Source: CAWULT01 sp963923455 (GTDB lineage Bacteria > Acidobacteriota > Vicinamibacteria > Vicinamibacterales > UBA2999). From it: DNA of 17,750 nucleotides. The notes under the pieces were generated by a model that saw only the letters and a list, made by a program, of their open reading frames with translations, searched no databases and was not told the DNA's origin. Positions 1 to 6,924 of the stretch are shown piece by piece (position 1 is the stretch's first letter; every line of letters starts with the position of its first letter). The translations under genes and the position numbers were made by a program. The DNA is taken from assembly GCA_963923455.1 (NCBI GenBank), contig CAWULT010000095.1, forward strand, positions 1 to 17,750, given 5' to 3'.

Positions 1-43
1 TTCCTCTACGTCTCGTGGGCTCGGAGATGTGTATAAGAGACAG
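1..43 (+). other. Illumina Nextera i7 adapter (sequencing artefact)
   Basis: Positions 10-24 read GTCTCGTGGGCTCGG and 25-43 read AGATGTGTATAAGAGACAG, the Nextera Read 2 tail and the 19-bp Tn5 mosaic end. Bases 2-9 (TCCTCTAC) match, from memory, the i7 index of Nextera XT primer N712, and base 1 would be the last base of the P7 part. This is untrimmed library adapter at a contig end. Translating it gives the familiar false peptides MGSEMCIRDR on the plus strand and SYTHLRAHET on the minus strand. No genome sequence should be inferred before base 44. Confidence 0.98.
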
Positions 44-1958
44 GCTCGCGATCGGCGAGGCGCAGTACCGGCTGCTGGCGAACACCGCGACCGACGCGAT
101 CGTCACCGTCGACGACTCGGGCCGGATCCTGTTCGCCAACCCGGCCGTCGAGCGGCTCTTCGGCTACACGCCCGACGAGATCGTCGGCCGGCTGGCCAGC
201 GTGCTCGCGCCGGAGCGCGACCGGGCGCGACACGAAGACGCGTTCATGACCTACGTGCAGTCCGGCCGGCTGCCGGTGGCGCTCAGCTCGGTGCGGATGA
301 CCGGCCGCCGCAAGGACGGCAGCGAGGTGCTGCTCGAGATCTCCTGCGGCGAGGGCTGCGTCGGCCACCGCTGCTTCTTCACCGGCATCCTGCGCGACAT
401 CAGCGACCGGCAGGCGGCGGAGGAGGCCCTCATCGCCGCGCGCGAGCAGGCGCTCGAGAGTTCGCGGCTGAAGTCCGAGTTCCTGGCCAACATGAGCCAC
501 GAGATCCGGACGCCGATGAACGGGGTCACGGGCATGCTCGAACTGCTGCTCGAGGACTACCTGACGGCCGAGCAGCGGAACCGGGTGAACGTCGCGCTCG
601 GGTCGGCGCAGGCCCTGCTGACGATCATCAACGACATCCTGGACCTCTCGAAGATCGAGGCTGGCAAGCTCGACCTCTCCCCGGACTGGATGGACGTCCG
701 CGCCGTCGTCGACGAGGTCGTCGGCCTGCTGCGCCCCCGGGGGGCCGCCAAGCACGTCCGGGTGGAGGGCGTCTGCGGACCCGAGGTCCCGGCCCGCGTC
801 CACGCCGACGCCGGCCGCATGCGCCAGATTCTGATGAACCTCGTCGGCAACGCGGTCAAGTTCACCGACGAGGGCCGGGTCTCGGTTGCCGCGACCGCCG
901 AGCCGCTCGCCGGAGACCGCGTGCGGCTGCGCCTGACGGTGACCGACACCGGCATCGGCATTCCCGAGGACCAGCTCGGCACCGTGTTCGACAAGTTCAC
1001 GCAGCTCGACGGCGCCGCGAATCGCAAGGCCGGTGGCACCGGCCTGGGGCTCTCCATCTGCCGTCGGCTCGTCGACCTGATGGGCGGCGCGATTCACGTC
1101 ACGAGCCAGGTCGGGCGTGGGTCGAAGTTCTGGTTCGAGGTCGATCTCGTATCGTCCGCATCGGCCCAGCAGGCCCAGACGGTTGCCACGGCATCCGCGA
1201 TCGACACGAGCCGGGCCAGGGGCGCCGCCGTACTGCTCGTCGAGGACAACCCGGTCAACCAGCAGTTCGCCGTGGCCGTGCTGAAGTCGATCGGTTGCGT
1301 CGTGACCGTGGCGCAGGACGGCGCCGAGGCGGTGCGGGTGGCCTGCGGCCGCGAGTTCGACCTGATCCTGATGGACTGCCAGATGCCGGTGATGGACGGC
1401 TACGAGGCGACGCGGCGCATCCGGGCGGAGGGCGTCACGGTGCCGATCATCGCCCTGACCGCCCACGCGATGGACGGTGACCGGGCGCGCTGCACGGAGG
1501 CCGGCATGGACGACTACCTCGTCAAGCCGATCCGGCCCGACGTGCTGCGCGAGGCGGTGGCCCGCCTGGCGCGCCGGACCACCGAGCCGACCGGCCTGCA
1601 GGCCGCCGGCATCGACACCGACGAGATCGCGGCGCGTCTGGGCGACGACCCCGCCCTGCTGGTCGACATCAGCCGGCTGTTCGTCAGCCACTGCCCCAAG
1701 ATGATCGAGACGCTGCTCCAGGCGCGCGACGCGCAAGACCTGGCAGCCATCGCCTCGGCCGCGCATGCCCTGAAGGGGTCGGTCGGCAACTTCACGGAGG
1801 GACCGGCGTTCGCGCTCGCCCGCGACATCGAGCAGCTGGCCCGGACGGGAGATGCCGCCGCGGCCATCGCGCAGATGCCCGCGCTGCTGCGGGAGCTCGA
1901 ACGCCTCTGCGCGGCGCTCGACTCGGTGGTCAAGGAGCGCGAGAAGGAGGTGGCATGA
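44..1958 (+). CDS. Hybrid sensor histidine kinase (PAS-HisKA-HATPase-REC-HPt), 5' truncated
   Basis: About 637 residues remain; the N-terminus is lost where the contig meets the adapter, so the visible reading frame starts at 45. Domain order: a PAS domain (about 45-420; TDAIVTVDDSGRILFANPAVERL is recognisable in part), a HisKA H-box SHEIRTPMNG with the phospho-His codon at 498-500, and a HATPase_c domain with N-box NLVGNAVKF, G1 DTGIGIP and G2 GGTGLGLSICRRL. A receiver follows (VLLVEDNPVNQQ; phospho-Asp in LILMDCQMPVMDG, codon 1374-1376; Lys in DDYLVKPI). A C-terminal HPt ends the protein (HALKGSVGNF, His codon 1764-1766). This is the tripartite ArcB/BarA-type layout for a His-Asp-His-Asp relay. 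No membrane segment is visible, but any sensor or TM part could be in the missing N-terminus. The stop overlaps the next start in ATGA, so the genes are probably translationally coupled. The signal sensed is unknown. Confidence 0.95.
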
Positions 1959-2440
1959 CCGGGCCGAAACCTGCCGTCTCCGACGGCCGTCGCACCGTGC
2001 CGGCGGCGCTCGGGCTGGTCACCGCCGACGTGCCGGCCGACCGGCTGACGCGGTTCGTCGACGAGACGCTGGTGCTCCTGGCCGAGATCGAGCGCACCCT
2101 GGCGGACGTCGAGGCGCAGGGGCCGGCGGATGAGACGCTGTCCGGGATGGGGCGCCGCTTTCACGCCGTCGGGTGTGCGGCTGAGCTGCTTGGGCTGGGG
2201 GCGGTGCAGGAATCGGCTCAATTAGCCGAAAAGCTCGTCGACCTCGAGCGGCGGGGCGGCCACGCGATGACCCAGGCCGGGGCGGACGTCGTTCGCCATG
2301 CCATCGACGTGCTGTCCCTGCAGGTTCACGACATCAGACGACGCCTCCATGGGTACCCTGCCGCCAACGTCCGCGTGGCCGCCGTCGCCCTCCGCGACCG
2401 GATCCGGCACGTCCTCCGCGACCAGTCGCAGCGGTCCTGA
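1955..2440 (+). CDS. HPt-like phosphotransfer domain protein, degenerate
   Basis: This 161-residue protein starts at ATG 1955 inside the kinase stop (ATGA overlap), behind a near-perfect AAGGAGG Shine-Dalgarno at 1944-1950. It looks all-helical and lacks a signal peptide or membrane segment. The core FVDETLVLLAEIERTL...RRFHAVGCAAELLGLGAVQESAQLAEKL resembles an HPt four-helix bundle, with His at the position of the phospho-His. The usual H-x-x-K-G-S is H-A-V-G-C-A here, so the Lys-Gly pair is lost. It sits between a hybrid kinase and a lone receiver, which fits a role as phosphotransfer bridge, modulator or phosphatase-like partner. Assignment to the HPt fold is inferred from pattern and context; activity is uncertain. 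Confidence 0.72.
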   Translation: MTGPKPAVSDGRRTVPAALGLVTADVPADRLTRFVDETLVLLAEIERTLADVEAQGPADETLSGMGRRFHAVGCAAELLGLGAVQESAQLAEKLVDLERRGGHAMTQAGADVVRHAIDVLSLQVHDIRRRLHGYPAANVRVAAVALRDRIRHVLRDQSQRS

Positions 2441-2441
2441 G

Positions 2442-2843
2442 ATGGCGGCCCACACCCGCCCCGTCGTGCTGCTCGTCGAGGACGACGAGCCCGTCCGAGA
2501 GTTGCTGGCCCGGCTGCTGGCCGACCGCGGCCTCGAGGTCCTGGCCGTCGGATCCGGCGAGGAGGCGCTCAACGTCGAGCTGGAGCGACGTGTCGACCTG
2601 GTGTTGAGCGACGTGATGCTGCCCGGTCAGAACGGCTTCGAGGTCGCACGTCAGATCCGCGGCCGGTCGCCGCACGTGCGCATCCTGTTCATGTCCGGCT
2701 ACGTGAACCAGGCCACCGCGCCGGCCGGGGAGTTCGACCTCTCGGCCCTGCTGCTGCAGAAGCCCTTCACCGTGGCCGACCTGATGGTGCGCCTCGCCGA
2801 GGTCTTCCCGGCCCTCGTGACCGCCCCGGCCTCGGTCCGCTAG
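2442..2843 (+). CDS. Stand-alone response regulator receiver domain
   Basis: A 133-residue single REC domain starting at ATG 2442, one base after the previous stop. Visible motifs are VVLLVEDDEPVRELL (acidic pair), phospho-Asp in LVLSDVMLPGQNG (residue 57), the Ser of LFMSGY as switch residue, and Lys in LLLQKPFT. There is no output domain, so it is CheY/Spo0F-like. The LFMSGY...LQKPFTVADLMVRLAEV tail is typical of receivers found at the ends of hybrid kinases. The same frame is open further upstream (to about 2298), but that part overlaps the HPt-like gene, so 2442 is preferred. It is probably the last acceptor of the relay encoded upstream. The stop TAG lies in a CTAG shared with the convergent gene. 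Confidence 0.93.
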   Translation: MAAHTRPVVLLVEDDEPVRELLARLLADRGLEVLAVGSGEEALNVELERRVDLVLSDVMLPGQNGFEVARQIRGRSPHVRILFMSGYVNQATAPAGEFDLSALLLQKPFTVADLMVRLAEVFPALVTAPASVR

Positions 2844-3427
2844 CGCGGGCGCTGGCCGCGGGCCGCCGCCGCGGCACTCGTCGTCGGGTCCGCACCGTCC
2901 CAGGATTCATCCGCCGTCGGCCCGTAGATCGCCGGCACCCGGCGGTCGAGCAGACGCAGGTACACCGTCAGCTGCGTTCGATGGTGCGCGGTGTGGAGCA
3001 CCCGCCGCCAGAAGATCCAGATCCGCTCCCGTTCGACGTCGAAGAACGGCGTCCGCGCCAGCCACCACGCATCGGGCCGGTCCGCCAGCGCGGCCAGCCG
3101 GGGGCGGGCCAGCGCCGTGAGCCGCTCGGCGCACGCGGCGAGGGTCATCGGATCGGGCAGCACCGCCGCGGCCGGCGGCTCCTCCAGCCCGAGGAACTCG
3201 CCGAAGAACCGCCGCTCGGACAGGAGCTGGTGCTTCAGGATGTCGCCGACGGTGCTCGACCGAGGGTGGGGACGGAACCCCGCGTCGGCCTCGTCAAACG
3301 ATCGCCAGACCGCCGCGACCTTGTTGATCTCGCTGGCGTAGGTGTCGAGCAGGTGCTGCATCGACGGCGAGGCCGCGCGCGGCACCTCACTGTCGTGGAT
3401 CGCGATGACGGGATACTCCCTGGCCAT
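2840..3427 (-). CDS. DinB-family protein (four-helix, metal-binding)
   Basis: 195 residues read leftward from ATG 3427-3425. The DinB/YfiT fold is indicated by three spaced histidines, H66 in ILKHQLLSE and H145/H149 in the RRVLHTAHHRTQ motif, which form the family metal site, and by the WWLARTPFFDVERERIWIFW helix. DinB-like proteins bind Ni, Zn or Mn; some are thiol-dependent transferases using bacillithiol or mycothiol, but most have no known substrate. Soluble, no signal peptide. A GAGG lies about 9 bases before the start. It is transcribed against the phosphorelay operon and overlaps it by 4 bases at the stop, and is divergent from the methyltransferase gene. Confidence 0.9.
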   Translation of the reverse strand: MAREYPVIAIHDSEVPRAASPSMQHLLDTYASEINKVAAVWRSFDEADAGFRPHPRSSTVGDILKHQLLSERRFFGEFLGLEEPPAAAVLPDPMTLAACAERLTALARPRLAALADRPDAWWLARTPFFDVERERIWIFWRRVLHTAHHRTQLTVYLRLLDRRVPAIYGPTADESWDGADPTTSAAAAARGQRPR

Positions 3428-3501
3428 GGGTGCGCGCCTCGTCGACGGCGGAGTCCGCGCGTGTGCGCCTCGCCGTCGGGGATCGTGGAACGGGACGCCG
3501 C

Positions 3502-3531
3502 ATCATACCGGGCCCGCAGGCGCGTCGTCAC
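3502..3531 (-). promoter_or_regulatory. Candidate sigma70-type promoter for the DinB gene
   Basis: Reading the minus strand, TATGAT (plus positions 3502-3507) is a 5/6 match to a -10 box. GTGACG (3526-3531) lies 18 bases upstream as a partial -35. It would give an untranslated leader of roughly 70 bases before ATG 3427. The rest of the 224-base divergent spacer (3428-3651) shows no clear promoter for the rightward methyltransferase gene and no other structure I can defend. Confidence 0.4.
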
Positions 3532-3651
3532 CCCGAACGCGGGGCGCATCATCCGTCCAGGGCATGTCGGCGTGTTCGGGAACGTGTCACAATCAGGTCG
3601 GAGGTGTTCGGGGCTGACGCAGGTCGCATCCCGGCACGTTCTGCGACTGCG

Positions 3652-4332
3652 ATGAGCTCGATGGATTCCTCGCCGCCCCTGTTTCCGGGACGCGCCGCCG
3701 GTCCGGTGCCATCCGTCGGCGCCGATACGGCGTCGCTGGCCGATCCGTGGTCCGTGCGCGTCGGCGCCTGGGTGTTCCGCCAGCGGTCGTGGCTGCCGGT
3801 CCCGCTGGCGATCGCGATCCTGGTCGGGGGCCGCAGCGAGGGGCCCGGCTGGCAGGTGCTGTCCGGCGTCCTGCTGGCCGTCGTCGGCGAGGGCCTGCGC
3901 CTCTGGTCCGTTCGCCACATCGGGTCGATCTCCCGCACCCGCTCGCTGACGCGCCTTGGCCCGTTCATCCGCTCGGGCCCCTTCCGGGTGATGCGGAATC
4001 CGCTCTACGTCGGGAACTGGCTGCTGTGGACGGGCTTCACGATGGCCGCGCGGTCGTTCTGGATGCTGCCCGTGGTGTGGGCGGTCCTGGCGGTGCAGGA
4101 CCGGGTCATCGTCCAGTGGGAGGAGACCCGGTTGCGCGAGCGGTTCGGGGCCGGATACGAGCAGTATCTGCGCGACGTGCCTCGCTGGCTGCCGCGTCCC
4201 TGGGCACCGCGCAGCCCGGAGCCCGCCGTGGTGCATCCGTGGAGCGCCGTGACGATCGGCGAGCGCGGCACGCTCGGGTCGATCGCGCTCGGCGCGCTCT
4301 TGCTGTACCTGCGCGCCGCGCTCTGGCCCTGA
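3652..4332 (+). CDS. Isoprenylcysteine carboxyl methyltransferase (ICMT/PEMT)-family membrane protein
   Basis: 226 residues from ATG 3652; a second ATG lies three codons later. The frame is open further upstream, but that part has no family similarity. It has hydrophobic segments at about 48-60, 67-85, 120-132 and 137-150. The family's C-terminal signature is present: GPFRVMRNPLYVGN (the R-x-P-x-Y-x-G cofactor motif) at about 109-122, and EETRLRERFGAGYEQYLRDVPRWLP at about 157-181 in part. ICMT/PEMT enzymes use S-adenosylmethionine at the membrane to methylate lipids, isoprenoid cysteines or small substrates. The substrate of bacterial members is mostly unknown and no isoprenoid or lipid genes lie nearby to guide it. 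No Shine-Dalgarno is obvious. Convergent with the DUF2231-like gene, with 6 bases between the stops. Confidence 0.88.
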   Translation: MSSMDSSPPLFPGRAAGPVPSVGADTASLADPWSVRVGAWVFRQRSWLPVPLAIAILVGGRSEGPGWQVLSGVLLAVVGEGLRLWSVRHIGSISRTRSLTRLGPFIRSGPFRVMRNPLYVGNWLLWTGFTMAARSFWMLPVVWAVLAVQDRVIVQWEETRLRERFGAGYEQYLRDVPRWLPRPWAPRSPEPAVVHPWSAVTIGERGTLGSIALGALLLYLRAALWP

Positions 4333-4352
4333 CGCCGCTCAGCGGGCGGCGT
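4332..4352. terminator. Hairpin between convergent genes (possible bidirectional terminator)
   Basis: ACGCCGC (4332-4338) and GCGGCGT (4346-4352) form a perfect 7-bp stem with a 7-base loop. It sits exactly over the two convergent stop codons (4330-4332 and 4341-4339). Neither side has a T-run, so it is not a classical intrinsic terminator. It may pause polymerase or protect the 3' ends. Confidence 0.42.
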
Positions 4353-5193
4353 TGGCCTTCTGCCTCAGGGCATCCTCGCGCTGCTGCAGCCGGGGGTTCG
4401 GAAACGCCTTCAGCACCGGCTCGAGGGCTGCCGCGGCCGCGGCGGGCTGACCGGTGGCCTCGTACGCGTCGGCCAGCAGCGTCGCCTTCCGAAACGCCAT
4501 GAAGCGGTTGTCCGCTGGCAGTCGCACGTGCGAGAGCACGTCGAGCGCTGCCCGCGGGTCCCGGCGGTCCAGCATCAGCGACTCGGCCGAGAGCATCGCC
4601 ACCTCGGGGTCGGACGGGAAGTGTTTCGCGGCCGCGGCGATCAGGTCGGCCGCCTCTGCCGGTCGGCCCGCCGCGCGGTCGACCATGGCCTGCTGGTAAT
4701 AGCCGGCCAGCAGCAGGTGCTCGACGTCCCTGGGGTCGCCCGAGCGCAGGCCGACGCCGCCGGCATAGTCGTAGACCAGGTCGCCGCCGAACCTGCCGGC
4801 TTCGTACACCGCGAAGACGCCGGCCAGGCCGACCAGCGCGGCCACGGCCTGCACCACACGGACGCGCGGGGACCGTCGCAGCGCCAGGGCTGCCAGCTCG
4901 ACGGCCCCGAGGGCCAGCAGCACGATCTGGGCCTGCTCGCCGGCCTCCTCGTGCGCCATCACCGGCGGACGCGCCCCGGGCGCCCGCTCCACCGGCCCGT
5001 GTGCCGCGACGCCCGTTCGGACCGAGACCACCGACGAGAGCGCGGCGAGCAGCAGGAGGGTTGCCGCCGCAGGACTGGCGAACGTGGGCCGGCCGAGAAG
5101 CGAGACGAGCCGGAAGGCGACGCCGACGATCACGAGCACGATGGTGAAGTGCACCACCTGCGGATGGAGCGCCGGGGGAAAGAGCACTGGCAT
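4339..5193 (-). CDS. DUF2231-like membrane protein with C-terminal TPR-like region
   Basis: 284 residues read leftward from ATG 5193-5191. The start is fixed by GGAGG (plus-strand CCTCC 5202-5206) 8 bases upstream, although the frame is open further upstream. Residues 1-150 resemble DUF2231: an opening LHPQVVHFTIVL with His10 and His15, four hydrophobic segments (about 13-33, 40-58, 88-105, 112-131), and a YEAGRFGGDLVYDYAGGVGL motif. Residues about 156-284 are soluble and helical with TPR-like repeats (AGYYQQAMVDRAAGRPAEAADLI, KATLLADAYEATGQPAAAAAAL, each seen in part). DUF2231 proteins are uncharacterised membrane proteins often found near redox genes; the HP/VHF histidines could bind metal or heme, which is inference. 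It is the last gene of the cytochrome operon, 26 bases after the pentaheme gene, and may anchor or assemble that complex. Confidence 0.82.
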   Translation of the reverse strand: MPVLFPPALHPQVVHFTIVLVIVGVAFRLVSLLGRPTFASPAAATLLLLAALSSVVSVRTGVAAHGPVERAPGARPPVMAHEEAGEQAQIVLLALGAVELAALALRRSPRVRVVQAVAALVGLAGVFAVYEAGRFGGDLVYDYAGGVGLRSGDPRDVEHLLLAGYYQQAMVDRAAGRPAEAADLIAAAAKHFPSDPEVAMLSAESLMLDRRDPRAALDVLSHVRLPADNRFMAFRKATLLADAYEATGQPAAAAAALEPVLKAFPNPRLQQREDALRQKANAAR

Positions 5194-5219
5194 GGCGAAC
5201 GCCTCCGTGACGGGGCAGG

Positions 5220-6920
5220 TCAGCGGCCCTCGGGTTCGACGTGCGCCGACGCGGTGGCGACGACCACCGACGAGCTCGACGCCATCGAGGTGTAGAACGA
5301 GACGAACTGCCGGGGCTCCGGCGCGTCGTACCGCTCGAGGTTGTGGGCCCACCGGTAGCCGATCGACTGGTAACGCAGCTCGACCTCCACGGTGTACGGA
5401 CCTCCCGCCGGTACGTCGACGCGGTAGCGAACCGTGTCGCCCTCGGCGGTGAAGTCGGCGTCCCGGGCGGCGCCTCCGTAGACGCCGATCTCGGGGTCGG
5501 CCGTAGCCTTGTCGAAGCCGCGCGGCAGCAGGCGGTTGTCCTTCAGGTACTGCGTCGCCGTCAGCAGCCCGGTGGTCGGCACCCCACGGGGATCACCCAG
5601 GATGGGCTCGTAGATCTGGACCTGGTCGGGTCGCGTCACCACCTCGTAGTGCGGCTCCCAGGTCGAGGGGTCGGCGTCGCTGTCGTTGCCGCGAATCGCG
5701 CCCGAGGCGTCGACCGCGCCCGACTCGAACAGGGCGCGACCCCCGGCGTCGCGCACGGTGACGTGCAGCCACGTTCGTCGCGCCGGGTAGCCGGTGGGGA
5801 ACTTGTGGCCCGTCAGGTTGCGGACGTGCACGTCGAAGTCCAGCGCGCCGCCGGTGAGGCGCGGCGCCGAGAGCGTCACCTGCGCCGTGTCGTGTTCGAT
5901 CTGGCGCATCGTCGCCCTGGCCGTCGCCTCGAGCTCGGCCGGCAGCGCCGCCACGCCCAGTTCGGTCCGGTAGCGGTTCAGCAGGCGCACCATGAAGGCG
6001 TTGCCGCCGACGAAGACGTGCTGCGAGAGCGACTCCCGCTGGTCGCCGAGGACCGACGCGATGCGCAGCGGCCCCTGCGCCTTGGGCATGTGGCACGACT
6101 GGCAGCTGCGCCCTTCCGCGTTGAACGCGCTGTGCTGCCACTCCTGATAGTTCATCTGCTCCGGCAGGCGGCCGACCACGTCGCCGTTGGGGCCGTAGGC
6201 CTCGGTGATCAGGGTGTGGCAGGACGCGCACAGCGTCGACTCACGGACGTGCGGACCCTCGGCCTGCTCGTAGCCGGTTACGGACCGCATGATCGTCTTG
6301 CGGCCCGCGTCCACCTTGTACGGTCCGTAGATGACGCGGGTGCCGCCGGGCGGGATGGGCGTGACGACGAAGTTCGAGTTGAAACTCTCGCGCGTCCCGA
6401 GCCGGTCGGGCGCAATCTGGTGGCAGACGCTGCACGAGATGCTGTCGGCCGCGAGCCGGTGCAGTTCGGACGTGTCGCCGCTGGCGATCGGCAGGTGGTC
6501 GAACACCGGGTTGCCGTCGGCCTTGGCCGCGGCGGAGATGCGCTGCGACATGGGCATGTGACACGCGGCGCACTCGTTCTGGATGGCCACCGAGTGCTCG
6601 CGGTGGTCCATCGTCTCGCGGCGGACGCCGGCCTGCCAGTACGGGTCGCGCGCCGAGTTCGCCATCATCGTCGACCGCCAGGTGGAGCCGATCGACACGT
6701 CGTCGCCCTCGGGCGTCGTCAGGTTGTTGTGGCAGGCGACGCAGTTCTCCGAATGCGTGAAGAGGGACAGGTCGAGGCGCGGGCCGCGCGTCTTCCCGTG
6801 CGTGGGCGGATGCGGCGCCTCGGGCGTCTGGGCATGGGTCGCCACGAGGGACAGCGACGCGAGCCATGCCGCGGCGCAGGCCAGGGGGAGCAGGCGGAAC
6901 GAGCGCAGGGACGTCGTCAC
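5220..6920 (-). CDS. Secreted pentaheme c-type cytochrome
   Basis: 566 residues from a GTG start (6920-6918), five bases after the preceding gene's stop, with GGAAG about 7 bases upstream inside that gene. A signal peptide covers about 1-30 (LLPLACAAAWLASLSLVATHA, cut before QT). Five CXXCH heme sites are visible: CVACH 60-64, CAACH 117-121, CSVCH 163-167, CASCH 231-235 and CQSCH 273-277, all in the N-terminal half. The C-terminal half (about 330-560) has none and looks like beta-sandwich, with a conserved NLTGHKFPTGYPARRTW segment (about 364-380). Such multiheme proteins act in the periplasm or at the outer surface in respiratory or extracellular electron transfer; the partner here is unknown. 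It lies between the cytochrome/barrel and DUF2231 genes and is probably co-expressed with both. A catalytic role of the c554/HAO type cannot be excluded. Confidence 0.93.
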   Translation of the reverse strand: MTTSLRSFRLLPLACAAAWLASLSLVATHAQTPEAPHPPTHGKTRGPRLDLSLFTHSENCVACHNNLTTPEGDDVSIGSTWRSTMMANSARDPYWQAGVRRETMDHREHSVAIQNECAACHMPMSQRISAAAKADGNPVFDHLPIASGDTSELHRLAADSISCSVCHQIAPDRLGTRESFNSNFVVTPIPPGGTRVIYGPYKVDAGRKTIMRSVTGYEQAEGPHVRESTLCASCHTLITEAYGPNGDVVGRLPEQMNYQEWQHSAFNAEGRSCQSCHMPKAQGPLRIASVLGDQRESLSQHVFVGGNAFMVRLLNRYRTELGVAALPAELEATARATMRQIEHDTAQVTLSAPRLTGGALDFDVHVRNLTGHKFPTGYPARRTWLHVTVRDAGGRALFESGAVDASGAIRGNDSDADPSTWEPHYEVVTRPDQVQIYEPILGDPRGVPTTGLLTATQYLKDNRLLPRGFDKATADPEIGVYGGAARDADFTAEGDTVRYRVDVPAGGPYTVEVELRYQSIGYRWAHNLERYDAPEPRQFVSFYTSMASSSSVVVATASAHVEPEGR

Positions 6921-6924
6921 GGCG

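Noticed and set aside
25..43. Tn5 mosaic end taken as a real transposon or IS end
   Set aside because: It is the engineered 19-bp mosaic end directly attached to the Nextera Read 2 tail and index; no transposase or target duplication is present.
6..1766. 586-codon open frame on the minus strand opposite the histidine kinase
   Set aside because: It is antisense to a gene with full domain motifs, has low-complexity Arg/Ala/Asp/Val composition typical of GC-rich shadows, and runs into the adapter (ending SYTHLRAHET).
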